Shown: positions 49,066 through 61,903 of the stretch, one piece after another
Layout of the letters: every line of letters starts with the position of its first letter
How positions within the stretch are numbered: position 1 is the stretch's first letter
Assembly: GCA_036172665.1 (NCBI GenBank)
Contig: CM069874.1
Location: forward strand, 55,286,707-55,350,706
DNA length: 64,000 nucleotides
Reading direction: 5' to 3'
From: Prosopocoilus inquinatus
Taxonomy: Eukaryota; Arthropoda; Insecta; Coleoptera; Lucanidae
The notes under the pieces: model-generated
Told to the model about the DNA's origin: nothing
The model's database searches: none
Seen by the model: only the letters and a program-made list of their open reading frames with translations
Made by a program: the position numbers and the translations under genes

Positions 49066-50614
49066 TACAGGCTGTCCCAGAGCTCCGTAAAACTACCATA
49101 ATTTTCTTGCTATATACTAAATTCTGCGATAAATTTATTTGAGTCATTTTTACGTATCAATCATACTTTTTGATGTGAGCAACCAATTTTTTTTTTCAGC
49201 CAATGCCAATGATGTGATCAACCATTCGAGATCAAACCAAGTCGTGAAGGGATGTTCCAAGGCTTGCTACAATTTTTTGAATATGAATAACTATAAATAA
49301 CAAAAACTCAATTTTTAGAAATAGAACACCCTGTATATTTTCACACCATTCCATAGCGTAGCGTTTTTGATAAGCTTTTCAATGATATACAGTTTGTAGG
49401 GCCCAATCCTGATATTCGACGAGTTAGGTTGGGTTGGGTTTAGATTGGCGCCAAAATGAAAACCCAACCCAACCTAACTCATCGAATATCAGAATTGGGC
49501 CTTACAAACTGTATATCATTGAAAAGCTTGTCAAAAACGCTATGGAATGGTGTAAAAATATACACGGTGTTCTATTTGAAAAAAATTGAGTTTTTGTTAT
49601 TTATAAATATTCATATTCAAAAAATCATAGAAAGCCTTGGAACATCTCTTCATGACTCGGTTTGATCTCAAAAGATTGGCCACAGCCTTGGCATTGACTG
49701 AAAAAAAATCGGTTGCGTTATCTTTAGTGGTTTAGAAGTTACGAATTTTTGAGTGGAACCTTGCATCCGGGAATTTTCAAGAAAAAATTGACACATCAAA
49801 AAGTATGTTTGATACGTAAAAATGACTCAAATAAATTTAACGCAGAATTTAGTGTAGAATCCTAAAATGAAGTCAAAATGGAGTGTTTCAATTTAAAAAA
49901 AAAACGTAACTTTAATATTTTTATAATAATAGGACACCCTGTATACAAACGAAAATAATTTTAGAATGTGCGATGGAAGCGCTTCTATTAAGCCGGCAAT
50001 ACATGTTCCAATAATTTCACGTAAAAATTCATGTAAACATGTGTGTATAAATTCATGAATTGTAATTCGCAATACACGTTTCAATTATATTAATAAAAAG
50101 ATGTTCCGCTGAATAGTAATTTAGAATGTTAATGTTGGTGAAAATGGTAACTCATTAATGCTTCTAACTTCAAGTTATTTTCTTTGAATAGCTGGGAATG
50201 TTGGATTATGTTATCAAGGGTATCATCCAAACGGAGAGCACTTGGTTATCAATGATTAAACTATCTTGAAGCTAAAATTATTTATAAACATATACCCGCA
50301 TAAACTAGCTGAGGTCGTTCTTCATACATCTGAGTCAACAGCCAACAGCAACAATCAAAGTCACTAGAATTTACTAAAATTTCACGTCAAAAACCTTAAA
50401 AAATAGAACTTGCTCTATGTTGTCAATTTTACATGTATAAATTCATGTAATTCTTTTTTCTCGCTATACACGTTGAAAAATAGGTTTTATCATAAATTAC
50501 ATGTAAATTTCATGCAATTTATGATCATGTATTGCCGGCTTTATACAAAAAAAAAAAATGAGTCGAATAGCAAGAAAGTTATGGAACTTTAACGGAGCTC
50601 TGGGACACCCTGTA
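49066..50614. mobile_element. Foldback element with TACAGGSTGTCCCAGAGCTCC ends
   Basis: 1,549 bp with paired ends (GTCCCAGAGCTCCGT). A second, inner inverted element at about 49327-49568 has its own ACACCCTGTATATT / AATATACACGGTGT borders facing outward and a near-perfect 110-bp-arm palindrome around GGCGCCA. The open frame at 49456-49665 is part of this palindrome. Confidence 0.8.
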
Positions 50615-51173
50615 TATCTAATGAAAACGGCTAGATTCAGCCTTCAATAATTTCTATTCTAATTTTATGCAAATTTTAAATTTATTCTGAGAATTTTTTG
50701 AAAAAAGACACATTATAGGCATTTTTATCTGAAATAAACATTTATGCTTATGATCGGGACTACATAAGATTCTTAAAAAAATGTCGCAGTCCCAATTTTT
50801 TATATAATAATAACGGTTGCATTCAGCCTTTAATCATTTTAATTCTAAATTATGAGAGTTTTTAGGAAAAAGGCACATTATAAGCAACTTTATCTGAAAT
50901 AGGCATTTATGCATAAATAGGAAAAATTGGCATTATAAAACTTTACTATTTCAATAGTAACTACATGAAACGTATTTATAACCAGGTCCTATCAAAGTAG
51001 TGTTTAGCAAATAGAAAAAACAAATGCCTAAACTTTCGCAGTCTGCTCATCATATATGACTACTCGGGCTTTCGCGCAGTTAGATATCCTCACAATTGCA
51101 AATTCCAATAGATAACAATAACTCCTCGCTGCTTTTGAATATGTAAAATATAATAAATTATTATACAGGGTGG

Positions 51174-53055
51174 ATTAAATTCGATGTCTCTTACGGGCAT
51201 CTCTGTAACTATAAGTGATAGAAAAAAACTAGTGGCCAAGTCTCCATCTCTTTTTTGGAGATTAAGTCAAAACTGTAAATAAAAATTGGCTATCTTCTTT
51301 TGTTTTCAAGTTGTGGCCAAAAATTGACATTTTCGACTTTTCGTTTTTCGGTCATATCTCGTTTATTTTTAGAGATATTAAAAAACTGTTTGAACGTTAT
51401 TAGGACACTTTTTGGAATACAATTTAGTGGTGTAGTTACTTTTTTAATATTTACTTAAATTTTCAAGTTATAACATAAAGTTATATTTTTTTAAATAGAA
51501 ATTATATTGGGCAATACCCCCATTAAATAGATTTTTTTTTTTTTTTCAAAAATATATACTTTGTTGGGTTTATTTCTTATAATTAATAGGAAAAGCTGTC
51601 ATTTTTATTATTATCCTTGCGTAAATATCCTAGTCTCAGTAGGCTGCGTTCAATACGGAACCGATTTTTTATTTTATTAAATTTTAACGAGCTTTCAAAT
51701 ATTTTCAATGTTTTGGCTGCGTAAATAATTTCGTATTCGCGTTAATTTACAAATTTCCGTTTTATCGTTTTGAGCGACCGTTCTGATAAGAGTTCCTGTC
51801 TGACTTTCTATTGAAAATGAGTTTATCATTTAATTTATAGAAAAATTGTTTTCAATCTTTAAACAGTCAAAATTGCACGAATACTCAACGTTTCACTATC
51901 GGTTTATAGCTTCGTTAGGAAGAAACGTTGAACGTTCCTGTAATTTTCACAATGTCTTTTTAAAATTTAAAACAATTTTTATACAATTTCCATCGGACAA
52001 GAAACGACTTCAATAAAAAATTTTATAATTTATAGTCGACTCTTGTTCGATGAAATATGTGAGAGAAAATAGTTTTGAAACTTTAAAACGGACACTGTGA
52101 AATCGCAAGAACACTCTACGTTTCGCTATCGCCTCATAGTTTCGTCAGGAGTGAGAAAATGTAAATAAACAAATTCTCAAGAGAAGCGAAAAGACAACAT
52201 GATTTTACACTAAAATACAAGTTTTTCGGTTAGACATAAAGGTAATAATAACTAAATTAGAACTAAATTAACCTTTCTTTTTTTTGTTTCTCTTGAGTTA
52301 TATTTTATTAAAAACACGGAAAACAAAAACAAACACACAAATAGTAAAATATAAACAAAATCGGACACGTATCAAACTAAATTTGCGTGCATTCATATTT
52401 AATAAAAATAAAAAAGCTTTTGCCAGATCGGTCGCGATGAGTGCTACATTTCTCAAACGGAATTTTGTAAAATAAAGTGCATATGAAACTTTTTACGCGG
52501 CCAAAACTGTCTAAAGGTTTGAAAGTTCGTTAATATTTAATAAAAACAAAAAAAATGTCGACACTGCATCGAAGCCAGCCTACTCAGACTAGGATACGCA
52601 AGGCTAATAACAAAAATGGCATTTTTCCTATTAATTATAAGAAATAAACCCAACAAAGTAGATATTTTTGAAAACAGATAGAAAATCTCTATTTAATGAG
52701 CGCATTGCCTACTATGATTTCTATTTAAAAAAATATAACTTTATGTTATAACTTGAAAATTTAAGTAAATATTAAAAAGGCAACTACACCGCTGAATTGT
52801 ATTCCAAAAAGTGTCCTAATAATGTTCAAACATTTTTTTAATATCTCTAGAAATAAACGAGATATGACCGAAAAACGAAAAGTCGAAAATGTCAATTTTT
52901 GGCCATAACTTGAAAACAAAAGAAGATAGCCAATTTTTGTTTACGCTATTGACTTAATCTCCAAAAAAGAGATCGACACTTGGCCACTAGTTTTTTTCTA
53001 TCTGTTATAGTTACGGAGATGCCCATAAGAGACATCGAAATTAATCCACCCTGTA
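51174..53055. mobile_element. Foldback element, TACAGGGTGGATTAA ends, long copy
   Basis: 1,882 bp; terminal inverted repeats exceed 350 bp (GGATTAAATTCGATGTCTCT through the AAGTCGAAAATGTCAATTTT block), with TA borders. Contains two CAACGTTTCRCTAT...TATAGCTTCGT hammerhead-like blocks. A 1,578-bp deletion derivative is at 60326-61903. A 63-codon frame at 52284-52475 is not recognisable. Confidence 0.88.
52112..52153 (-). ncRNA. Hammerhead-like motif inside foldback element
   Basis: Minus strand: stem I CACUC (52149-52153) with GAGUG (52112-52116), core CUGACGA (52142-52148), a weak stem II CUAU/AUAG, GAAAC (52120-52124), two-pair stem III ACGU and a GUA cleavage triplet. An unpaired A/C position next to stem II and the tiny stem III make activity doubtful. 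Confidence 0.45.
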
Positions 53056-53902
53056 CAAATATGTATTTAAAATTGCGCGGCGCCCGACCGCTACTGACAC
53101 CGAGGTTTCTCGCGCGCATCTCTGGGCGGACATCCATTTAACCAGTACAATACTGTGAGTAACGCCGCTTCCATGAATGCACTACTTCTCTGACTCGCCG
53201 ATTGTTCAATATTGCTAGTCGCGCGAAACCGGCAAATACGTTGAGCCGCCAAGATGTTGTATTTATAATATCTCGCCGCTTCGTTGCAATAATAACCCGT
53301 ACCACTTTTTCCAATCCTTTCAGTGTTGATTAGTATCTTAAAGTATTCTCTCATGCATTCGATAAAGTCGCAGTTTCGCATTTCTTTTGATGTTTTTTAT
53401 TACGGCAATTTTGTGTTTTTACTACGGCGGCCGCTGTAACGCGTTAAGTTGGGGCAGTATTACGTTAGCGTTCTGCAGTTACGAAAAATTTGACAAACGA
53501 AGATAGATTTTTGATTCGTAAAAACGCATATTAAGATCGTAATGGCATTTACAAATAATGAAAAAAGAGATATGTTACTCTTGTACCGGAAAGTCCGCGG
53601 AAACGCACATAGGGCCCGGGCATTTAAATAAACAATGTCAGTGATTTTTATTACGAAACGCTGGAGAATGAGTTTAAATGTGGGACTGTGTGTGGGCACA
53701 CCCACTGACTTCAGAGGAAGGCGTCAATGACCTTGCTGAATGTTCCTCTCTCGCACATTTCAGCAGTTTCAAACAAGTGGAACTCCTTTAATTTTTTTGG
53801 CTATGATTCGGTAGCCACCCGAAAATACGCGCAGAAGCTAGCAGTTCACGTACTTATACTGAGGTTTTTTTTTATTTGCACACAGTAAAAGAACACCCTG
53901 TA

Positions 53903-56343
53903 TAAAGAGTCTTCAACTGCAATGTATATATATATTTTTTTAATTTTTTAATTCTTTCTAGACCGGTTTTCTTCAAAATAAAGAAATATAATACAATTAA
54001 AAACTTAAAAGTAATTAAAATTTCTCTAGTGTGTACACATGTACGTAGAAAAAAAAAATTGGCGCAGTTAACTGTTCTATTTTACTCGACGTTTTGCCGC
54101 GAGATTGACGGCCTCACCAAGACAGTTCAGTCTTGTGGATGATTTTTTCGAATATTTTTTACCAGACAAGAAACTGTTTCCCATTTATTTTTTTTTTGGC
54201 CAAAAAAATTACCCATTGGCCAAGAGGGTAATTGCCGCCCTTTAAACATGGCGCCCACGTGCACTGCACCCTTTGCACATACGGTTATCGGGGCCCTGAC
54301 TGACATTATTGTGGCTTTTATTTATGTCATGTCGGTTACGATTCGTTCAAACCCTCGTTTTTCGTAGTTCTGGGCGAAGTCGAGTTTGGCTTTATTAATT
54401 TGTTGCGAGCATGTAGCTTACAGTCGTCGTTGTGATATCTCGAAGGCACTGTGGTGGTTTTGTGTTTGGGGGCTGCGGCTCCATGGCTACCCATATTCCG
54501 TGGGAACAAGGCTCGTTTTGGTATCGGCAAGACCTCGGGAGGTTTCTTGCAATTAAACGACTTCGGTCGGTTGTAATCCGGTGCCCTGGTGGATCGAAAA
54601 CTCATCAAAGTTTGTCCCGGCTTGTCCCCCTTTGTTATGGACAGGTTTGTTTGCGATTGTTGCTCTTTCCGCGCAAATTACTTATTATTGTCATGTTTTT
54701 CTTCCTTCTGAGGCTTTAAGTTTTGAGTACAACTTTTTGTATTGGCTTTCTTTGAGTACTACTTCAAGTACTTTTGCGATGACCCTCTGTAACGATCTTT
54801 TTGAGGGAGCAGATATGGTGTATCTTGAAGCAACCCTTTCGTACCGGCTTTCTCCGAAACAGCCCTTCGGATCGGTTTTAGTTTGGTCGCGGTGATGGAC
54901 CGATAGCAGGAGGATCTTTCGACGTAGACGTTCAGGTGGGAGGTTTCCGTTTATTGCAGCTACGGTCTTAGGCAGATCTTGTTGTTATATGATAAACTTT
55001 AGCGCTTTGGGCGATTAACGCCATGAACAGAATTTAACTCAGTAAATTTACAATTCAACTTCCGTTTTAGTAAAGCCAGTGACGGATCCGCTATTTCGTT
55101 AGTATATTTTGTATTTACAAATTTGTCACTATTTTTGGTCCTGATAATTATTTAATTACATTTCATGTATATTTGGCTTCTTTTTAATCTCGGTTCATTT
55201 TTTAGATGTGCGCACTCACCTTCCTGGTGCTGATACTTCTGTTCACGTAAATTTCGTGATTATTGATGCAAATTTCCGACATGAAATTGTTGCATAAATT
55301 GAGTCTTTTTTCTTTTATTCTTTCTTCGTCTCTGGTTAAGATTAGGTGACGCTCGTTTAGTTTCGCGTTAAGTAAACCTTCACGTCCTTCACGACTAAGT
55401 TGTTGACATTGGTGTAAGTTAATTTCCTCAGCACAAATCTTGTTTCTACCAGGTAATTAGCAATCCACTTTGCATTTGTTACCACGTCTTTACAGTAGTA
55501 ACAAATTATTGTTTCTTTTTCTTGTGTACTTCTAATTTAAATTTACAATGCTTCATTCTCTGCACCAATTTAATCTGCACAACTTCCTCCTTCGCTCGTC
55601 TTTGAGGTAAGTGAATGTAGTATCACCTTCATAATTTTTTTTCCATTAATTATACGTATTCCAGGTAACCAATATTTTCATACTTCTAACAGTTTTCTTC
55701 GTTTGTACTGTTTCATGTCCCACAAGTCTCAGTGAAGCGCAAGGTATTAAGTCAATACACTTCATTTTTTTATAACTAATTAGTGCGTATGTACTATAAT
55801 TCCATATTTCTTAATTTTTTCGTTTGTCTTGTTCCTTGTTCCACAGTCTCAAGGAAGCGCAGTCTTAAATCAATAAATACACTTCATTTTTTAAATTAAT
55901 TAGTGCATTTGTACTAATTTCATACCTCTTACTTTACTTGATTTTCCGCACTGAAAACGAAATTTTTTTTTTTGGATTTCGACGACGGGACGTTTCGTAC
56001 ATACTTGTAAGTGATTTGACTTCTTCAGGACTTCTCTAAAGATAATCTTGTCGCTTGTTCTTGTTCTTGCTGCAGCGGCGCACACACTGTATCTAATAGC
56101 AAGCAGAGATAAGAACAGTTACAGAGAAATCCTGAAGAAGTCCCTCATAAAAGTGGACGAAATATTGGCAAAATTGGACACTTCTAATCAATTGCAGATT
56201 AAGTAAAATATGGACCATGGCTGTGGAAGCCACGAAACCAAGTCTCATACCTCTCATAATAAACGAAATCCCCAAACTCTCTCGTAAATGTTTTACAATC
56301 CGAACAGAAAAACATGTTAATGCGAGGGTGAAAGCAAGGATAA
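53903..56343. other. Region downstream of the AF10 gene; no gene recognised
   Basis: Contains a hammerhead-like relic at about 54070-54118 (minus, degenerate core), a GC-richer block at 54240-54990 with overlapping frames 54336-54608 (-), 54432-54719 (+) and 54581-54895 (+), and T-rich sequence to 55900. None of the frames shows a known domain. The minus frame could hold an alternative 3' exon of the AF10 gene, but nothing supports it directly. Confidence 0.4.
55990..56165. ncRNA. Pair of opposed hammerhead-like relics
   Basis: Minus strand 55990-56028: CUGAAGA ... GAAACGUC. Plus strand 56132-56163: CUGAAGA, stem II GUCC/GGAC, GAAAUAUU. Stem I does not pair well in either. Together with the inverted AGAGAA..CCTGAAGAAGTC blocks they form a loose palindrome. 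Confidence 0.3.
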
Positions 56344-58841
56344 TTATACCTGTTGCTGGGCAGCAGGTGACGGTCCTTGATAGGGATGAGGATAGGGCTG
56401 TGGTCGTGGGGCAGAACGACCACTGGTATCCGCATTTTGACGTAAAAGTCCGCTATTTGGATACCCTGTTCCTGCAGGGGAATGTCTAAAATGCACATTA
56501 ATATTACCCAAATGCTCGGTGATCTGCTGCTGCATAATTCGCTACTTTCTACAGATGTCTTTTTTTTCAGAGTACACAGCAATAAGCAAAAACAAGGAAC
56601 GAGGATAAACATTTACTGACGAGCATTTTGTATTTGTGCTATCTTCCAATTTACCTTACTACTTGGCTAGGACTGGGCTGAGGTTGAGGTGCAGAGGCCG
56701 GACTCCTGTGCTGATGAGGGTAAGATTGATCAGGAGGTAAACCATTTTCTACGGGCGCCTGCGCTGCACTTTGATTGTGTGAGACATAGTTTCCGCTATG
56801 CCGTGATCTCGGAGCATCGGCATGACCAGCCGCCACAGATGGATGAATATTATTTACTACAACAAAAATCTAGAATTACAATTTTTACTTGTTCAAATAA
56901 TTTACGTAAAGAGTATTTGTATATCTTCAACATTTGTCCGGCAGTAAAAATCACAAACTACAAATCAGAACACTGTTGGAGATTTTAGTTAATTTCAATT
57001 CATTGCTCCAGAGCATTCTAAGAGGATCTCCAGCCCTTGTTCTTACATGAGGTTAAAGCAAGAAGGGATTACTCTGAGAGTACTCAAGACCAATCAATTA
57101 ATAGCCTAAATAAATGTTGACCTATCAGAGTTTCTTACCAGTGTGAGGATGGGACGATTGTGGTGCTGCAGGTGGTCCAGTAAGAGGTATTGCAAGCCTA
57201 GCATTAACAGCTAAAAGATGATCCCTCCTTTGCAATAGTGAACTCACGTGTTCCTCTAATCGCAAGTTTTCAGCTCTTAGTTGATGAAGGCATGATAATA
57301 ATGATGCGACTAGAATTTGAAAAATTCTTGTTAACTAAATGCTATTAATTAATGCCTTCATTTTCAACATACTGTCAAAATGCTGTGCTTGTTCCATAAG
57401 AAACTGAGACCCCTGTTCCCACTGACGTTCTAATAACTGGTCAAGAGTCTGTGGTATTGCACCTCCTCCTCCACCTAACATCGTTGATAGTCCACTTCCT
57501 CCCGATGCAGTACTCGAACCACCTGCACTGCTTGATCTTGCCTATATAAAAACAAAGGATTGTATTTCAATAATTAAACATATTTTCACACTGCCTTTTT
57601 TTGGTGGCCCATTAAAAAAGAACTTACAGAAGCAATCACACGATGATGAAGCGGCGGTCCAACAAGATTACTACTATTTTCGTTTGAATTAAAAATGCTA
57701 TGTGCCTCCAATTCAGAATTTAAATGATCTGACATTTTTTGTGCCATATTCGAAGTCGGATTCAACTGATTGCCCAACATATGCGGCGCGTGAATGCCAT
57801 TTTGAAACCTGAAAACACAAATACATTACACGAAGTCAAGCTACTGTAATTTAAAACTATTACAATTTAATGTTTGCTTTTGTATCCTTGTGTGAACTAG
57901 AAGAACTGGAAACTGATGCGGGTGCACTTTTCCTGCCTTTCTTCCTACCTGTAGAAGGTGGAGCCCCCAAGCTCTCCGAGCTGGGAGAACTAGGGGGCGA
58001 TTCTTTGATTTGGTTTTGCGAAAGATTAACATAAGAGGATGACTGTGAACCTTCCTGTGATTGCTGAGATCGACTAGTTCGCTTTGAGTTAGAAGATGAA
58101 CTGTTATTGTTGAAATGCGAATTGACACTATTAGCACCTCTTCTCTTATTTCGTACCGCCTTTTCTATCTTCTCAGTTGACTGGGATCTAAAGAAGACCG
58201 TATTACAAACAGTTTGCTGAATAAGATACTGTACAAACCTTGACCTCTTAACGGGTACTTCAGGAGTAGGTGTAATTCTTTCTAATTCTACTTGCAATGT
58301 ACTCGCTGGAGGTATTTGTTTTTCGTAAGTGATTTTTAAACCTCCACCGCTCATCTCGGTGCTTATCAAAGTTGAATTCTGATTGGTATTACCACCTGTC
58401 ATGCTGCTACCTGAAGTTAAAGCACAAAAAATTGAAATCTGTGCTTCAAAAGTAATTGGTGAAGAAATAGTTACCATTACTTGTTATACTTGGTGTGTTA
58501 AGATCAGAGTTGGCACTTCTTTCTTGGTTTAAGCTGGGAAAATTTAATTGAGCGGAGGCCACTGTTGTTTGGTTGTTTACAATATGAGCATGGGGGCTTA
58601 AACTTGTACTGTGCAGGGGTACGGACACTACTAAAGAGTTGACCACCTGTCCAGTTGTATTCTGAATGATTGATTGGCTCGTGATCGTTGATGATGCCAC
58701 GGTTGGCACGGATGATGTTGGTGTTGGTGTTACTGTAATGGTAGAAACGGGCGACGTCGTTTTGAACGTTGTTGTCGTAGTTGATAAGGCAGTTGTTTCT
58801 TGAATAATTGTGGGCTGTGACAGGACTGTATCTGTTTTTGC
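56344..58841 (-). CDS. Alh: AF10 / Alhambra homologue (MLLT10/MLLT6 family), 3' half, N-terminus outside window
   Basis: Coding exons on the minus strand: 58475-58841, 58239-58410, 57864-58187, 57628-57808, 57373-57541, 57139-57309 and 56655-56856, with consistent phases, then a possible last exon 56344-56541. The decisive part is the octapeptide motif/leucine zipper: TLDQLLERQWEQGSQFLMEQ at the 57373-57541 exon, then SLLSCLHQLRAENLRLEEHV and LLAVNARLAIP in the next. This module binds the H3K79 methylase DOT1L (family knowledge). Upstream parts are Ser/Thr-rich with a basic KRSRSQSTEKIEKAVRNKRR patch and GRKKGRKSAP; downstream is Pro/Gln/His-rich. The N-terminal PHD fingers are not in the window. 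The end is ambiguous: either read-through to VVR-stop at 56655, or splicing at CAA|GTAGTA into RIMQQQITEHLGN ending at the stop 56344-56346. Confidence 0.9.
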
Positions 58842-58952
58842 CTAAAAAAAGCAATGAGAGTGTCTATTATAAAAAAAAAGAAACACACACCAAACAATGA
58901 AGATGTTGATATGTTACAAACCTTAAGTGCTACATTACAATCAGTAAGTAAG

Positions 58953-60327
58953 TACAGGGTGGCCCAACGATGCGTATTTCTTTTGTGAGGCTTATGGGAA
59001 AAAAATAGAAAAAAAATCTATAAAGAATGTTATACTAGACAATACGCAGCATATTGTAAAATTATTTTGTACTATACAGAGTGATCAGAAAAATGGTGGT
59101 TCGTGGAAACTTATTTTTTTTTCAATGAAACACCCTGTATATTTTTAGATATTTGGATGCGCCACAGTAAGCTGATTACAGCGGTATAAAGATATATTGA
59201 TTTTATTGAATAACTTTCATAAAATAATTTTTTTTCTTGAAGAATTTTGCAAAAATTCAGTTGAAGTTTCAATTTGAATTTCTGATTAATGAGGTAACAC
59301 AGACGAACTAAAATCTAACACGATATTTTTAGGACTTTGGCCTTTATGAAAAAGTGAACAAAATTAAGATATCATTTTGCATTATACCGAGCGATCGAAA
59401 CTTACGGAACATTCGGCATCTCATTTTTTTTTAATGGAATGGCCTACTTTTTATTTCAGAAATGGATAGCACTTAAATGTAGCTTTCTGCTGATATAAGG
59501 TTATATACCTTTATTTTTAATAATTTCATCACTAGAAATTTTCTTTTTATAAGTATTTCAATGATCGGCGTTTTAAACTATACACCCAGTATTGCTACTT
59601 TCCTACCTAAATTCAATCATTTGAAGTCATTTTTCGATCATTTGATTCTACTTTCAAAGATCTCTAATTGAATACCTCCGCGATAGGATTTATTTTACCA
59701 AAAATAATTTAAAACCAGGCCATTGAAATACTTGTAAAAAGAAAATTTTTAGTGACGAAATTATTAAAAATAAAGATACATAACCTTATAACAGCAGAAG
59801 GCTACATTTAAGTGCTATCTATTTCTAAAATAAAAAGCAGGCCGTTCTATTTAAAAAAAAATGAGATACCAAATGTTTCATAAGTATCGATCGCTCAGTA
59901 TAATGCAAAAAGGTATCTTAATTTTGTTCACATTTTCATAAAGGCCAAAGTCCCAAAAATATCGTCAGATTTTCGTTCGTCTGTGTTATCTCATTAATCA
60001 GAAATTCATATTCAAACTGACTGAATTTTTGCAAAATTCTTCAAGAAAAAAAATTATTTTATGAAAGTTATTCAATGAAATCAATATATCTTTATACCGC
60101 TGTAATCTGTGCATTGCGGCGCATCCAAATATCTAAAAATATACAGGTATTCCATTAAAAAAAAATTAGTTTCCACGAACCAAGATTTTTCCGATCACTC
60201 TGTATACTTAAAAATAATTTTACTATATGCCGCGTATTGTCTAGTATAACATTCTTTATCGCTTTTTTTCCTAATTTCTTTCCTATAGGCCTCACAGAAG
60301 AAATACGCATCGTTGGGCCACCCTGTA
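58953..60327. mobile_element. Foldback element with TACAGGGTGGCCCAACGATG ends
   Basis: 1,375 bp, two long mirrored arms meeting near 59640. Two further TACAGRGTG-type borders lie concentrically inside, at 59089 / 60204 and 59131 / 60141. Located in the intron or upstream region of the AF10 gene. The frame at 60195-60401 spans its right end and is not a gene. Confidence 0.85.
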
Positions 60328-61903
60328 CAAAGTGGATTAAATTCGATGTCTCTTATGGGCATCCCCGTAACTATAAGTGATAGGAAAAAACTAATGGCCA
60401 AGTCCCGATCTCTTTTTTGGAGATTAAGTCAAAACCGTAAACAATAATTGGCTATCTTCTTTTGTTTTCAAGTTATGGGTAAAAATTGACATTTTCGACT
60501 TTTCTTTTTTCGGTCATATCTCGTTTATTTTTAGAGATATTAGAAAACTGTTTGATCATTATTAAGACACTTTTTGGAATACAATTCAGTGGTGTAGTTA
60601 CTTATTTAATATTCACTTAAATTTTCAAGTTATAATATAAAGTTATATATTTTTAAATGGAAATTATAGTAAATGCCCTCATTAAATAGAGATTTTTTTT
60701 TTCTGTTTTCAAAAACGTATACTTTGTTGGGTTTATTTCTTAAAATTAATAGGAAAAACTATCATTTTTATTATTATCCTTGCGTAAATATCCTAGTCTC
60801 AGTAGGCCGGGTTCAATACGGAGCCGATTTTTTTATTTTATTAAATTTTAACGAGCTTTCAAATCTTTTCAAAGTTTTGGCTGCGTAAATAATTTGGTAT
60901 ACGCGTTAATTTACAAATTTCCGTTTTATCGTTTTGAGCGACCTTTCTGATAAGAGTTCCCGTCTGACTTTCTATTGAAAATGAGTTTATCATTTAATTT
61001 ATAGAAAAATTATTTTCAATCTTTAAACAGTCAAAATTGCACGAATACTCAACGTTTCACTATCGGTTTACAGCTTCGTTAGGAAGAAACGTTGAAAGTT
61101 CGTGCAATTTTCAGTGTCCGTTTAAAGGTTGAAAATAATTTTTATACAATTTCCATTGGACAAGAAACGACTTCAATAAAAAATTTGTAATTGAAGTCGA
61201 CACTTGTTCGATGAAATATGTGAGAGAAAATAGTATTTAAACTTTAAAATGGACACTGTGAAATCGCAAGAACACTCTACGTTTCGCTATCGCTTTATAG
61301 TTTCGTCAGGAATTTTGTAAAATAAAGTGAATATGAAATTCTTTACGCGGCTAAAACTGTCTAAAGGTTTGAAAGATCGTTAATATTTAATAAAAACAAA
61401 AAAATGTCGGCACTGCATTGAAGCCAGCCTACTGAGACTAGGATACACAAGGCTAATAACAAAAATGGCATTTTTCCTATTAATTATAAGAAATAAACCC
61501 AACAAAGTATATATTTTTGAAAACAGAAAAAAATCTCTATTTAATGAGGGCACTGCCTACTATGATTTCTATTAAAAAAAATATAACTTTATGTTATAAC
61601 TTGAAAATTTAAGTAAATATTAAGAAAGCAACTACACCACTGAATTGTATTCCAAAAAGAGTCCTAATAATGATCAAACAGTTTTTTAATATCTCTAGAA
61701 ACAAACGATATATGACCGAAAAACGAAAAGTCGAAAATGTCAATTTTTGCCCATAACTTGAAAACAAAAGAAGATAGCCAACTTTTGTTTAGGCTATTGA
61801 CTTAATCTCCAAAAAAGAGATCGAGACTTGGTCACTAGTTTTTTTCTATCTCTTATAGTTACGGAGATGCCCATAAGAGACATCGAAATTAATCCACCCT
61901 GTA
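60326..61903. mobile_element. Foldback element, TACAGGGTGGATTAA ends, short copy
   Basis: High similarity to 51174-53055 over its full length, lacking about 300 bp that correspond to 52149-52455. The left end reads TACAAAGTGGATT, two changes from the family. It shares its first TA with the end of the preceding element, so it was inserted at that border. Confidence 0.87.

Larger units (their letters stand above)
47576..51045. mobile_element. 3.5 kb hAT element (CAGACTGCG ends) with two foldback elements inside
   Basis: Ends CAGACTGCGGGAGTTTAGGC and its complement (two mismatches) with exact 8-bp target duplications CTCATCAT at 47568-47575 and 51046-51053. Subterminal TTAGGCAC / ATAGGCATTT units occur on both sides. 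Imperfect ~180-bp tandem units lie at 50625-50940. The two foldback elements account for about 2.4 kb of the length. Confidence 0.88.
46731..53902. mobile_element. Outer TACAGGSTG element carrying nested insertions
   Basis: The left end TACAGGCTGTTCTTTTACTG and the right end CAGTAAAAGAACACCCTGTA are an inverted pair identical in kind to the 762-bp copy at 9414-10175, and the adjoining blocks at each side match the same sides of that copy. Of the 7.2 kb between, about 5.4 kb is a hAT element (47576-51045) and a foldback element (51174-53055), leaving about 1.8 kb of the host element. Frames at 46813-47040 (-) and 53091-53381 (-) lie in that remainder and could be transposase remnants; no domain is recognised. 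Confidence 0.6.

Noticed and set aside
47580..50940. TAGGCA-containing direct repeats considered as a CRISPR-like array or satellite
   Set aside because: Units are irregular, few, and fall at the two ends of a hAT element with matching target duplications.
54336..54895. Three overlapping frames in a GC-richer block
   Set aside because: No domain in any frame and no splice context that ties them to the AF10 gene with confidence.
56199..56612. 137-codon minus frame near the AF10 3' end
   Set aside because: Composition unlike the AF10 tail; the overlapping Gln/Pro/His-rich frame is a better continuation.
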